Shown: positions 1 to 13,700, numbered from the stretch's first letter. The stretch is DNA of 64,000 nt from Vigna angularis (GCF_016808095.1 NC_068973.1:33350077-33414076), one strand, 5' to 3'. Notes: generated by a model from the letters alone, not told the origin. A program made the numbers and translations.

Positions 1-2308
1 AATATTTTTTAAGAATATTTTTTTCTGATATAGAATTCTATATATATTTAAATTATAGATAGAGTCATTTTTAAATTGATAAAAATATCATTTTAAGTTA
101 TTGTATAAATATAAACATAATATTAAATTCTTAAATGATAAAACACGTGAATTGCTAAAAATCAAATGCATAAAAATAAGTCAAATTTACTTCAAGAGAT
201 AACTTTCTTATCACTTATATTAATTTGAGTTTTAAAAGAAAGAAAAAAATGTTTGTAAAAGTGATGAGAATGTTTTTGCGAACAGTTTATAGATTTTATT
301 TTTAGAAAATTTTGTCATATTGTATATTTTTATTAAGGGTAGCAATACTTATAATATTAATAGAAAAAATTAAGTAACTTTTATGTATTTTTAGCAAATT
401 TAGGATGTAAAAGGCATTAAAACTGTTTTCTTTAATGAAGTTATAAGATTGATGAAAAGGAATAGATGAGAAAGTAGTAAAATGGAAAAATAGGAAAGAA
501 AAGCAGGATAGGATGGTAGGAGACCGTGCAATAATGTAAATGTGAAGTTGTATTATTTTTTCAAACTTCTTTTGTTGTGTGTCTTTAATGCTTTAGATTA
601 TTATTATATCACTTATCTTATATTTTGATATTTAGTTATTGATTGAAAATATTATCTAAGTTACATTTGACTCACTCAACTTGTTATTGTAACGGTTAGG
701 AATTTGGTTAAATTCATGTTCTTAATACAAGACATATATCTAATTAATTTGATGATTAATGTGAGATTTCACACTAAATTAGTAACATTTTAAAAGAAAA
801 TGTATGGAAGACTCTTGGATTATGTGTTTAATAGTGTTAAAGTTAGTTGGTTGTTAATTAGTGTTGTGAGTAGATTACCTTCCAGAATTTGAGTTTGTTT
901 CACGTGCATTTGTACGTATGGTGAAGTGTACATGTATATGGTATATGTAATCATTTTGTGTCATTTTGTGTCTATGTATATGTGGTATGCATCATTTAGT
1001 GTCTATTGTAGGGATGTGTACAATTTTTTTTGTCTATGAGTAGAATGTTTATTTTTTTAAACTCCATGACAGTGTATAATGTATAACATTTTAACATAAT
1101 TATATATAATTTTAGTGTGTGTTCAGAAGAGATTATTTAATTGAGTATTTTTTTATTTATTTAGTGAATTTAAAATTTGCTCAAGTACAATAAGTTGGTT
1201 GGATAGAAAATTAGAAGAATATTGAAGTTACAGATTTATTAGAGTATTTGGATTACTTAAACTTATAAGATTTTAAATTTGATCTAATAAATGAGAATTT
1301 GAAATTTTTTATATTTTGAAATTTATATTTTGGTTTTAGTAGTTTGAGTTGAAATTAATTCGTCTTAAAATTTGGACAAACTCGATTTAACCTCACACAA
1401 GATTGATCAAACTTAGTTTGACACAATCACAACTCAATGTTTTAATCCAACTCAATGTCTTAATCCAACTCAACGTAGCTAGATATAAACCAACTTTTTT
1501 TAATGCCTAAGCCTAGGTTAACTTGGACTCGACAAAAGCTCAATTCAACTAAACTTGACTAAACTTGACTAAACATGACCTAGTCCAACTCGATTAAACG
1601 AGATCGCACCCAAACTCAGCTTGATTTGGATTTTAGTTGATTTCACTCGACTTAGACCTAGGTTAACTTGATTTTCTCTAACGAACTCAATTCGACCTCA
1701 CTTAGTCTTAATTTGATTACATCAGACTAGTCTTGATTATACTAGGAGAAGGACACAATTTATAAGAAAAAAAAAATTGAGACATGAGCACTAAGTTTGG
1801 AGAATGATATTCATTTGAGAAAATGATATTGATATTACATTCAAGAATTGTGAGTAATATGAATGATAAATCATGGAGTTGATCGATCAAATTTGGATTT
1901 AAGTAATTCAAAACTCTAAAAAAATCATAAAGATAAATTTCATTTTTTGTCAATTTTTTTTATCAATATTATGTTATAAGTGCATCATTTTATACAATCA
2001 ATTAGACAATACATTCTTAAATCCATATTAATTCTCAATAAAAAATATTTAATATTTACTAGTAATTAACTATGCCGTTTTTGTCTTTAATACTACAAGA
2101 TACAAATAAGACTTGAGTTATTGTATGTAACATCAATTGTCTTGTGATATAAGTCACATGAATCAAGTTACAATTAAATTGTAAACAATTGATTGTTATT
2201 CTTTTAAATATAAAAAATTACAAATTGATAATTATAACTTTTAGAGGGATGAATTTTAGGGAAAGATTGGATGAATTTGAGAATAAATTGAGTGTTATTT
2301 TTTCTTTT
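1..2308. other. AT-rich intergenic DNA, no gene seen
   Basis: No open frame here resembles a known protein. Roughly 1380-1700 is less AT-rich and made of degenerate short motifs related to CCAACTCAATGT and CTTGACTAAA, including an approximately 20-bp tandem pair around 1433-1472. It looks like a decayed low-copy repeat. Nothing else is recognised. Confidence 0.6.
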
Positions 2309-2310
2309 TA

Positions 2311-2588
2311 GCCCTTATTCACTTGAATGAATTTGTGAGAGAGTAATTGAATGTATTTGAGAGAATTTGAAGATAAATTTCTTGTTGTTTATTTGAGTGG
2401 ATTTTGGAGGTAAGTGAGAGTGGATTTGAAAGTAAATTTTTTTAATCTGTCACATCAATCAAATTCTACACTAATTCTCACAAACTTTATTTCAAAATCC
2501 ACTATCATCTACCTCCAAAATCCACTTAAATAAACAACAAAAAAATTATCTTATGATGTTCCTCAAATCCATTCAAGTGAACAAGAGC
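2311..2588. mobile_element. Fold-back MITE with TA target duplication
   Basis: The two halves of this 278-bp segment are imperfect inverted repeats of about 120 bp each. The left terminus reads GCCCTTATTCACTTGAATGA and the right terminus, on the other strand, reads GCTCTTGTTCACTTGAATGG. Both arms share the inner block TGGATTTTGGAGGTA. The element is flanked on both sides by TA (2309-2310 and 2589-2590), as expected for a Tc1/mariner-type MITE. It has no coding capacity. The superfamily assignment rests only on the TA dinucleotide. Confidence 0.7.
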
Positions 2589-2590
2589 TA

Positions 2591-3194
2591 AAGGATTTAG
2601 AGATGAGTGAGAGTAAATTTCTAATAAAAGTTTATAAAAATTAGTGTAAAACATGACTCATATGATAAATAAAAAAATCATTTTAATTGATAAAAGATTA
2701 AGATTATCAAAATACCCCAAATGATAAAAGTAATATAAAATAATATTTATGAATAATATATTTAATCATGAAAATTATTATAAAGAGGAAAAAAAGAGTT
2801 GAAGCCATGAAAATCAACTCCTACTCACACTGCAGTCAATTAACCATGGCTTTAGAATCAAATACTCCATTACTCTAATCAATTATACGAACCTCGTAAC
2901 ATACTACAAACTCTTCTTGATTTCTCATGTAAAGTGGAATACTCTATGACAGTCAACTTATACATTTTCACACAATTACATATATTAAATCTTTGACTTA
3001 TTTTAATTCAAAAAGATATCGAAATCAATAAATAATAGAAATTTCATAATTAAAATTTTGAAAATAAAATAACGGTGAAATGAATAACTTCAAAATTTAT
3101 TTATTATTAAAATTTAAATAGTTTAATTATAAAATAATAAATTTATATTTTAAGAACAAGACTTTTACTAACAACCCTAGTTAATCTTTAATTA
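2591..3194. other. AT-rich intergenic DNA
   Basis: AT-rich sequence between the MITE and the fold-back element. No gene or structured feature was recognised. Confidence 0.5.
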
Positions 3195-3575
3195 AAGGCT
3201 TAATTAGTTTTCTTTTTTGGTAGAAAAATGTCAAGTAAGTCCCTTTATTTATTTTAATTAAGTCTTAATTTAAAAAATGATTTAATTAATTTTTTATGTT
3301 AATAATATATCAACAACATTAATATCGTGTTACTTGTTAATTTGTAATATTTTTATTTATGTTTTATATACTTATTATTTCCGAGGCATATAATGTGATA
3401 TATGTCACATATAAATGTTAATATCATCTTGAAATTATATTTAATTTAATATTTATATTTATTTTTTATTCAATTAAATTTTTATATTTTTTTATTCATT
3501 CAATTCAGTCCTCTTTAAACTGAGATATTATATATATATATATATATATATATAAATATTATAATTATTTTTTTA

Positions 3576-3619
<44 letters not shown>

Positions 3620-4430
3620 ATATTTTAAAAAATATTTAATCGTACCCTTGTTTTATTTTTTAAGTATTTAATAAATTAATTAATATCTTTAATTAAATTA
3701 ATTAAAATAATTATATATTAAATTACTTTACCCTTATAATAATAATTAAAAATAAATTTTTACTACCTTTTATTGTATCTTTGTATTATTTTACTTATGT
3801 AATAAAAATATAAATTTTTAAATTATTTTCATTTTAAATTTTAATATTTTAAAAAAGTAAGTATTTAGAAGTACTAGTAATTCATATTTTTTTATAATAT
3901 TAAAAATAATTTTAAATTTAATTAAAATTCAATAATATCATTAGGGTTAATTTAAATAATTTCATAAATATTTAATAAAAATAATAAATTTAAATAGAAA
4001 AGGAAATTTTAATAAAATTATTAGTATAATATTATTCAAGTAATAAATTTGGTTTCAATTTGACATATGTTTCAATAAAAAAATAAATGAGATTAAATTA
4101 AAAAAATAAATATAAAAATTTAATTAAATATAATTTAATGACATTTAACACTAATACTAATGATACTAATGTAGGGTATTAACAATAATACATGTCACCG
4201 TCACTTCCGCAAACTTTATACGTGAATAAAAGTATTAGAAAAAAGAAAGTAAAAATTAAAAAAAATATATAAATTAACACGTGGATTATTTTTAATGTCA
4301 CTGGTATAGTATTAACGAAGATGATATAATTAAATCAATTTTTAAAAAATTAAAATGATTGAAAAAAAATTAAGATGTCATACTTGAAAATTTTTAACCA
4401 AAATCAGAACTAAGAGATTAATTAAGCCTT
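3195..4430. mobile_element. Long fold-back element, non-coding
   Basis: The left end begins AAGGCTTAATTAG. The right end, read on the other strand, begins AAGGCTTAATTAATC. Inward from these ends the arms remain recognisably complementary for about 300 bp, but with many substitutions and indels. The centre is AT-rich with TA microsatellites at 3529-3554 and 3581-3614. There is no ORF. No clean target duplication was found, so the exact borders and superfamily are uncertain. Confidence 0.5.
3529..3614. repeat. (TA)n microsatellite pair
   Basis: Two runs of TA dinucleotides (3529-3554 and 3581-3614) are separated by a 26-bp AT spacer inside the fold-back element. Confidence 0.9.
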
Positions 4431-5140
4431 AATTAAATAAATAAAATTTAATTTTAAATTTATGATAAATTTGAATGTTTTTAATTTAATTTATATTATT
4501 ATTTTTTAATATTGAGTACTTAAACTTTTATACTTTTTATTGAGACGTAACTGTTATTTATCATTTTACCTACTTATTTTTACGTATTAAGAAATTAGGA
4601 AGAATTTATGATAGAATATAAAATATAATCTAATTGATGTAAGTCAATGAATGACTTTAATTACTTTAATAAAAAATATGTTAAATAATTAGATTGTTAT
4701 TTACTCTCACAACTTCAATATCACCATCTACAATTCTTAAGAAATTATGAGTCTTACAACTACTGATGTAAGGGACGATCCTTGTTACCCAAAACGTTTT
4801 CAACACAATAATTTATAATGTTATCCTAACATACTATCATTTTATGTTAAATATATAACATCACAATATTTAACATAAATAAATCAGATAATGAGATGAA
4901 ATAGTAATTACATTGCTTACTTAACGATAAACTTGAATTATATAAATTCAATTAAAAATATACAATCTTTGAATGTTCAATAAATACAAAATCTTAAAAT
5001 ATATAGTAGAATTTAATTTAAAATACTCAAATTTATGATAAAATTAAAATTTAATTTAATTAAATAAAGCATGTGATGTTTTTGTTAATTATAATATATT
5101 TTGATTTATTTTATAATAGTAATAGTAATAATAATATATA

Positions 5141-5178
<38 letters not shown>

Positions 5179-6198
5179 ATTTTGCATTAACAAGTAACAA
5201 TAAGTTTAAATTTAACTTTATAATAATTACTCTCGCTGTGTACTTATTACAGACCACGGCCATGAAAATTTTCTTATCTTTTAAGGAACCAACATACAGT
5301 AGTGCTATATTAAACACACATTCAATACATTGCACTCGAGTCTCCACCACCCTTCACATGTGCCAATAATATTTTTTGTCTGAAAAGAAAAAGGAAGTAA
5401 AATAATAAAGAAATTTCCCCTTTAAAATAAGAAAAATAGTGAACTATAATTTTTTCAGTGAGAAACAAAACCCAGAAAAACAAAAGCCGCACAAAATATT
5501 AATGAAAAAAAATTAATTCACATTCTCTTTCATTCTCTCTTATAACTTTTATCGTTAATTTATAATCACTAGGATAAATAATAAATAGACAATAATAAGT
5601 GATGTATATTATCAATTTATTTTATTTCGAAATCCGAAGAGGGAGTCAATAATAATTTGATTGAGTGACAAATGAATATAATATAATTAATCATAGACGG
5701 ACAAATAAATATTTTTTATATTAAAAGTGTTTCTAATGCTAAATCCATGTATTAAGATAAAAGTTTAATTAACAATGTGAAAATCAGATCGGGTGTTGAT
5801 ATAAACTAAAGAATACGCGAATTAAATGAAATGGATAATTCGCTCTTAAGTATAAGTTTGAGTTAAAATTTTCCACCGACAAACTATAACCATTTTAAAT
5901 ATTTGGAAAAATAACTCTATTATATAGAAGGCTTCCACCTATTTAAGCCGAGGTCAGCTACTATTATTGTACTGAAAAAACATTTAAAATGTTATGTTTA
6001 CGAGAAGTAATAAAATAAGATTAACTATGTTTTTTAATTTTTAAATTATAAGTAAAATTGATTTTTTTTTTAAATTTGGATATATTTTGATTTTAAATTT
6101 TAAAAGTAAATAAATATAATTATTTGAATTTATTATTTTAATTCTTTTAATGTATTGTTTAAGTTATTTATACAGTAACACGTTCCAATTTAGATGTC
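4431..6198. other. AT-rich intergenic DNA with (AAT)n tract
   Basis: No gene was recognised. A trinucleotide (AAT)n run lies at about 5141-5176. The open frame over it only translates a run of isoleucines and is not a gene. Confidence 0.6.
5141..5176. repeat. (AAT)n microsatellite
   Basis: Twelve consecutive AAT-type units in AT-rich intergenic DNA. Confidence 0.9.
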
Positions 6199-6203
6199 AG
6201 TTT

Positions 6204-6389
6204 TGTTGGAGAATTGGAAGAGAAGGTTTTAGTCAAGAATTGCAGAGTGAGAAATCTATTCATGAAAAGCCAATATAGCTTTATATACAGAGAGTATATA
6301 TTGAATATCAATAAAAATAGAAAACTAATTACAACAGAAAAATCAGTAAAACCAACTATTTAAAGTGTTTGACTTGACTGTATTCAATA
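6204..6389 (-). repeat. 3' LTR of the Copia element
   Basis: 186 bp. On the plus strand it starts TGTTGGAGAATTGG and ends GTATTCAATA. On the element's own strand it therefore begins TATTG and ends CCAACA, so the canonical 5' TG is absent. It lacks a 17-bp segment present in the other LTR. Confidence 0.92.
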
Positions 6390-6402
6390 CTCCTCCTCAA
6401 GT

Positions 6403-9400
6403 TTAACATTCATAAATCAATTTAACTCCAATTTCCTTTCTCAACCATTCAAACCTCTCAATCGTCACAACTTTTGTAAAGACATCCGCTAGTTGAGTTT
6501 TAGTGTTGCAGTACACTAACTCTATTCTACCTTTGTTTACCATATCTCTAAGGAAATGATATCTCACATCAATGTGTTTACTTCTGCCGTGGCTTACGGA
6601 ATTTTTAGAGAGATTGATGGCAGACACATTGTCTATCTTCAGTTGTAGAGGTGCTTTCACAAGAATCATCAACTCCCTCACTACTTCTTCCAACCAGATT
6701 CCCTGACATGCTGCGTAGCTCCCCGCTATATACTCTGCTTCACAACTGGACAGAGCCACCACAGGCTGCTTCTTGGAGCACCATGAAATGGGAGATCCAT
6801 TTAGCATGAACATATAGCCTGAAGTGCTCTTCCTCTCAACACAATCACCACCATGATCTGAATCTGTGAAGCCAACAAGCTCCAATTCTCCCACATCAAC
6901 CTTATGTTTTCCAATCTTGAACAGTATTCCAAGATCTGCAGTCCCTTTGACGTAACACAGTACTCTCTTGGCTGCAAGCATGTGTGACTTCTTCGGATTG
7001 CCCATAAATCTGCTTATCAACCCCACACTAAATGATAGGTCTGGTCTACTGTTGAACAAAAATCGTAGAGAGCCTACAATCTGCTTGAATGTGGTTTCTT
7101 CAGCATCCTCTTCTGTTTCATTATTAGTCAACTTTAGATTCACTTCAATTGGGCTCCTCGCAGGATTACACTTAGTCATACCAAATCTTCCTATCAACTC
7201 TTTAATACATTTCTTCTGATGCAAGATCAAACCTGCTGTTGTGTAGGTGAACTCCATGCCTAAAACATAACTCAATTTGCACAGATCAGTCATTTCAAAC
7301 TCTGACTGCATGACCTTCTTTAACTCATCTATACGTTCTGGGTTTGATCCAGTGATGAGAAGATCATCCACATACAAACAGATGATCAACAAGTCTTCTC
7401 CTTCACCCCCTTTCACGTAAATTTGAGCTTCAGCAAGAACAAATCTATACGCTTATTCCACGCCCTGGGAGCTTGCCTCAGTCCATATAATGCTTTTTCC
7501 AACTTGTACACTTGGTATTCTTTGTCTTCATCAATGAATCCAGGTGGCTGCTGAACATACACTTCTTCTTCCAATGGACCATGCAGGAAAGCGGACTTCA
7601 CATCAAGCTGAAATAAAGACCATTGTCTCGCACAAGCCATGGCTAACACCAATCGAATAGTTTCCATTCTTGCAACTGACGCAAACACTTCGGTGAAGTC
7701 TACGCCTTGTCTCTGGAGAAAACCCTTTGCCACCAGTCTCTGGCTTTAAACTTGGAGAATGATCCATCAGGTTTTAGCTTGCGTTTGAACACCCACTTCA
7801 CCCCAATACTCTTCTTCCCAGCCGGAAGGTTAACAAGCCTCCATGTTCCATTTTTCTCAATGGATTCGATTTCTTCTCTCATCGCATTCCTCCATATAGG
7901 TTCTTTCAAAGCCTCAACTTCGTCTATGGGTTCTGCTCCAGCTAGCAGAGCCATGTGCACCAAATCACCTTCATCGCCTATTTACGCGTCTGAATAAACC
8001 TCGCACTCACCAAATCTTTGTGGTTGCACTCGCTGCCTTCGTGGTCTACCAGTTTCATCACTTTGCACATGTCTTCTGTCTTTTGACATCGTTGTTGATT
8101 CTGCTGAGACGGAGTTATCGACATCCTCTACTATCTTGGTTTTCATCAAACTGGCGTGCTTCTGGTTCCAATCCCAGCATTGGTTTTCCAGAATCACAAC
8201 ATCTCTTCTCAAAGTGACTTTCTCTTCAAATGGCTCGAAGAGTTTGTATGCACCAGTAGGATGGTAATCGACGAACAACATCGCTCTACTTTTATCCTCC
8301 AATTTAGACCTCTTCTGATCTGGGACATGCATGTACGCGAGTGACCCAAACACTTTCAAGTGTCCAACTGTCGACCTCTCTCCCGTCCACACCTCAAGTG
8401 GCACCTTTCCTTCCAGCTTCTTCGTGGGACCTGTTAAGTAGGTGTACAGCTGTGGATACCGCCTCACCCCACAACTTCTTTGGCAGCGCTTTCTCCTTTA
8501 ACAGGCTTCTGGCCATGTTGAAAATTGTGCGGTTCCTCCTCTCTGCAAGTCCGTTATGCTGAGGAGTATATGGAGCGGTGATCTCATGTTCAATCCCATG
8601 CGTTTGACAATGATTCTCGAAGGCAACAGAGGTGTATTCTCCTCCTCCGTCTGTCCTGAGTATCTTTAACTGTTTGCCACTCTCTCTTTCAATGTGTGCC
8701 TTGAACCGTATGAACATCTCCAATGCATCACTTTTCATCTCAATTAAATACACCCAAATCATTCTGCTGAATTCGTCAATGAATGTGATGAAGTACCTAT
8801 TTCCAGCAACTGTAGGCACTTCAATTGGACCACAAATGTCCGAATGTACGACTCCTAAACAAGCCTTTGCTCTCATACTCAGCTCAGTTTTAAATGGCTT
8901 CCTCGTTTGTTTCCCAGCCATACATGTTTCACACACCTTTTCTGGCAAGACAATTTCAGGCACACCATGAACCATCTCTTTCATGTTAAGTTGCTGCAGG
9001 TTCTTGAAATTCAGGTGACCGTATCTCAAGTGCCACAACCAACTTTTCTCATTAACCTTCACTGTAACCATGCATTTAGAGTTTTCTACCGCTACCAGGC
9101 TAATATGAAAGGTTTCGTTCTTGGAAATCTTGCTTCTCAAGATTAGATTCTTGTCACTGTCGAATAGTTCGACTTTGTTCTCTTCCATCACCGCTTTAAA
9201 TCCTCTTTGAATCAGTTGTCCAACACTTAGAAGATTACACTTCATATTAGGAACATAAAGCACACCCGTGGTCTTTGCATGCAAGCCATTCTTCCTCCGA
9301 ATCACAACATCTCTCATGCCCTCCACCTTCAGAGTATTGTCGTCCGCAAATTTTACTCTACTCTTCTTCGTGGCATCAAAGTTGATTAACCAATCTTGAT

Positions 9401-10426
9401 GGCACATTATATGGTTCGAGCACCCAGAGTCTAGGTACCACAGATCGACATGAGAACTGGAGCTTTCACCTGAGGTAGTCATCATCAAGGTTAGAGGTTC
9501 CGAATCTGAATCCTCCTGAGCGACATACACTTCTTTTCCTTGATGCTTCTTTTGTTTTCCTTTCTCTACATAACACTCAGATGCAAAATGTCCATACTTG
9601 TGACAATTGAAACATTCGATGTTTCTTTTATCCTTCTTTGGATAATAACTCTTCTCTGTTCTTCCATCTTTCTCTGCTGATACAGACTTATCATCGCAAT
9701 CATCTTTACCTTTATTAGTCTTCCAATTTCCTTTTGAGTGTTTCCCTTTCCACTTCTTTGATTTCTTCTTCTCATCATTTTTTGAATGGTGCACTTTCAA
9801 GGGCTGTTCATCATTCTTGACTGGGTTCCTCTCCATCATCCTCATTTCATGGGCTTCAAGCGAACTCTGAAGCTCTTCAACCTTCATCTTCGAAATGTCT
9901 TTCGATTCTTCTATTGCAACCACTATGTAGTCAAACTTCCATGGTAGCGATCTCATGATTTTCTCCATGATCATAAGATCATTGATAACTTCCCCGCACC
10001 CTTTCATTTGATTTGTAAGGGTGATTATCTTGTTGAAGTAGTCACCAACCTTGTCATTGTCCTCCATTTGCAGTAACTCATACTGCCTTCTAAGGGTTTG
10101 AAGCTTCACCTTCTTGATCTTCTCCCCCCTACGTGACAACGTACCAGTATGCCCCAGGCTTCTCTAGCAGTGCTGACATTCTGGATCTTCTCGAAGTGGG
10201 CATCATCAACACATTGATGGATGATAAAGAGTGCCTTGTTATCCTTCTTCTTGATAAGAGCTTTCTGTTCTTCCGTTACACCAAGACCAAGCTCTCGGTC
10301 ATCACCTTCAATAACATCACTCACATCTTGAAACTTGAATAGCACCCTCATCTGTGTGCCCCATCTCGTCCAATTCTTCTCTGTGAGTATTGGAAAGTGT
10401 GCTGTGGAAATATCGCTCCCCGTCAT
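6403..10426 (-). pseudogene. Broken Copia gag-pol
   Basis: The frame opens with an ATG at 10426 (gag N-terminus) and continues on the minus strand to 6403, with at least five breaks. There is a frameshift between 10106 and 10139 inside gag, a frameshift between 8394 and 8467 in the integrase C-terminal part, an in-frame stop at 7982-7984, a frameshift around 7700-7733 at the start of the reverse transcriptase, and a frameshift or small deletion near 7413. Still readable are the gag UBN2-like region, a CX2CX4HX4C zinc knuckle ([14 protein letters not shown]), the protease DSG in [10 protein letters not shown], the integrase HH-CC region and DDE residues, RT motif YVDD, and the RNase H DSDHGG and SCEAEY motifs. 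These breaks make autonomous transposition impossible. Confidence 0.93.
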
Positions 10427-10577
10427 TCTTCAAACACGTACTCTTCAAGAACTCAATTCTTGACAAACACTTTTCTTCCTTTTGCTTCAATCACCGATCA
10501 GCCGCACCGTACCGTGTTTATGATCTTTTGAAGCACCACAGGTCTTTCTTCGGAACCTGGGTTCTGGATACAAATTC

Positions 10578-10780
10578 TGTTGGAGAATTGGAAGAGAAGG
10601 TTTTAATGAAGAATTGCAGAGTGAGAAATCTATTAATGAAAAGCCAATATAGCTTTATATACATAGAGTATATACTGAATATCAATAAATACTGAATATC
10701 AGTAAAAACAGAAAACTGATTACAATAGAAAAACCAGTAAAACCAACTATTTAAAGTGTTTGACTTGACTGTATTCAATA
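10578..10780 (-). repeat. 5' LTR of the Copia element
   Basis: 203 bp, matching the 3' LTR end to end except for about 10 substitutions and an extra 17 bp. The extra bases create a local duplication of the motif ACTGAATATCA (about 10676-10701). It is followed on the plus-strand side by the target duplication AGTTT. Confidence 0.92.
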
Positions 10781-10785
10781 AGTTT

Positions 10786-13700
10786 AATATATTTTTTAAA
10801 AAGTTTAAAAAATTTAACACACCAAATTTAAAACAATTATATTATTTATTTTAAAGTTTAAAAATTAAAATGTATTAAAGTTGGAGATATTTGAATTTCA
10901 CATTTAATTTGAACTTAAAAACACGTTTAACCTAATAAAATACTTAAATAAAAGTGCGGCTCTTCAGTTTTGACGCTCAGCTGCAGTTTTGCTCCTCAGC
11001 GATGATTGCGATACTTCAGAGTGCCGCTCAGCGGTAAAAGTGGCATTGAGCAGTAAATGCGACTCTTCTTTAGTGCACTTTTACCTCCTTTCCTAAGTCC
11101 AGCTCCTTACTACTTCAACTTCTTTTACCCGATTCATCTTAATTCCTCACAAAACAATGAAAACCAAACATAAAACCCATCCAACTCTCTTATTTCCAAA
11201 ACTTAAGCAAAAACATGATTTCAAGCTAGTTTATAAGTCATAAAGATTGTTTTTAATGTCAAAATTAAGTATAAAAATAACAGTTTTTCAACTGTTATCG
11301 GTGTGTATGCCACTTACACTTTTATGCATCTCCTCCATAACATATTATGCCTCTTCCTGAGACAAACACTTGAGAAGTGACATGAAAAATATTCTCTTGT
11401 ATAAGTCGTCACCAATCATAGCAAACTATTATGATAAATTAAGAATGTGGTTATGCATTCACAATTGAGTTATATTATAATTAATAAAAATAATTAAGAT
11501 GTTAAATTGATACAGACTTATCAAATTATCTTCTGTCACACATAACTTTGAAGTTAAGGTTAAATAATTAAGCTTGATTAAAAATTATAAAAGAACACAC
11601 TACATCTCATAAGTATCCACTTGGGACATATTGATTTAAGAAAAAAATATTTATTTTGGAAATTTATTTTAAAAAACTAAAGAAAATATAACTGTTTTTC
11701 TAAATTAAGTTTTCTTTTTGTTGATATAAGACAACAATGTTGTAGATATTCATCTGTTAGAAATCGAAGTTGGTGGAATAGAGTCTGAGTAGTCCCTTTC
11801 TTTGATATAGAAGCTAATTTTAAATGAGGCCACGAGGGTTTTTCTTTTTAAAATTGTTTTAATATAACATTAATCTCAAGCATTCACTTTCACTTAGAAG
11901 AAAGGATAATTGATTTTGAAAGAAAATATCTGCTATTGTTTAGCAAAAACTTTGACTCTCACTATGATTTAGTCACAAATCACGATCAGTCTGAATGTTC
12001 TACCTCGAATCAGAAGGAACACAAGGTGACAATGTGGAAAACTTCGACCAATAGTTACTCAAGATCCTCTCTTTAACGTAAGTGTTGGAAAATTAACATA
12101 AGATCCTGTCTTCACTGTTTTGTAGCCGTTTGACCACATATCATCATTTTGGATGACTAATTATGAACGGTGAAAATTTGAATTTGAATATTGGACCACA
12201 AACACCATACCAACCCGAGTTTAATTAGTTTCACTTAGGATGCTTGTTTCTTGGATTCAACACATAACCACAGACGTGCCTAAACATAGATTTCTAAAAA
12301 GACACTTTAGGACACAAATTTCTAACCCTTTTAATCTTTGAAATTCTCCTTTTTCTATATACTATCTGAATTTCAACTTTTTTCTGCTTTTGCAGTTTCC
12401 CTCTCATGGTCGTGCACTACCAAAACACACACAGAGAGATAAACACTCTTAATCTTATTCTATCTCTGCTTCACGCCAGTGTTTGTGCACATTTCAAAGC
12501 CTATATTCCTCACCTTTTATTTAGATTTTTTAAGCAAATTACACGACAGAACACAAAGACTTTTCCCATGGTTGAATTTCAAAAGACAATGTTGTTCACT
12601 GTTTGAGATCCGAGCTTAACAGGGTGTCATTCAAACCCAGTGTTTGTTTTTTTTTTTAACTCATTGCGGTAGTTTCATGTTTGTTTTGTCTTGGTTTGCG
12701 TTATTTTTTTCTACTGCCCGAGGTATAGTCAAATGTTTGTGCATATGATCACACACAAACACACACTGTGTTCGATTCTGACACACATTAACAAAGAACT
12801 GATCCATTATCGTGCTAACCAATTCCTTCATTCTGATGGGTACGTAATTTTATATAAATCTTCGGTGCTTGCCTAGTTGCACATCGTGTGCAAAACTATT
12901 CCTTCTGCCAAAGGATACCGTTTTACGCTTTTGCCTTTGCTGCTTATTACATCCTCACGTTCAAACATCACGTGGCTATTAATAAGCTGTCACATTTCAC
13001 AACAAAACTCTGCATCACAATTTGTCACATTGGATCCAATTAATCCTAATTTTAAAACAAATAACCTTTCTAACACTACCCACTATTTTAAAAATTAAAC
13101 AGCTGGATTAAGTAGTCATTTTACAGTTTCTAAGGTGTGTTTATCATTAAAAATGGATAAAGCTGTGTTGAGATGATCATGTAGTAACGAAATAAGCAAA
13201 ATGCCAAATTCCATGGCACTAGGAAGTAAAGTGTTTTCTAATACAATTTCTAGGATCGACATGTTTGGCTTTATAAAAGGGGTAGAATTTATTAGCTAAT
13301 TATTTATTTCTTTTGGAACTTGTATTCTTATGTGATGCATTGTGAGTTGGATCATCGTTTATATGATGTGCATTATTATGCAAATTAATGTGTAATTGAT
13401 AAAGTGTTGGGTAGTTGTGGTGGGATTAAGTAACCAAAGGAAGGGTTGTGCTATGAAAAAATACAATATCAATGGGTAATAAAAAAATGGTATTTCTTTT
13501 AATGGAATTATATGAATTTTTTTAAACGTCATTATTAATCAACATAATAAGAAACTCGAGGTTTAATAAACTTAATATGAGTTATTCTATCTGTTTTTAA
13601 ATAACTATTCGACATTTCTAGTCAATGGTCACTATTTATAATTATCATTGTTATAGTTTTTTTTTTCTTCATCCCAACATTAGTGAAGATGTCATTATGA

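Larger units (their letters stand above)
6204..10780 (-). mobile_element. Ty1/Copia LTR retrotransposon, full-length but inactive
   Basis: A 4.6-kb element transcribed on the minus strand. It has two LTRs (5' LTR 10578-10780, 3' LTR 6204-6389) and the identical 5-bp sequence AGTTT on both sides (6199-6203 and 10781-10785). A purine tract (GAGGAGGAG on the minus strand, 6390-6398) directly precedes the 3' LTR. The domain order on the minus strand is gag, zinc knuckle, protease, integrase, reverse transcriptase, RNase H, which defines Copia. The region after the 5' LTR only weakly resembles an initiator-Met tRNA primer site. The LTRs differ at about 10 positions plus one 17-bp indel over 186 aligned bases. 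This, with several coding breaks, shows that the insertion is not recent. Confidence 0.95.

Noticed and set aside
5111..5350. Minus-strand 79-codon frame
   Set aside because: It mostly translates the (AAT)n microsatellite as isoleucine and leucine runs.
12406..13098. Three short plus-strand frames in a row
   Set aside because: Composition is typical of non-coding DNA, and they share no splice sites that would join them into a plausible protein.
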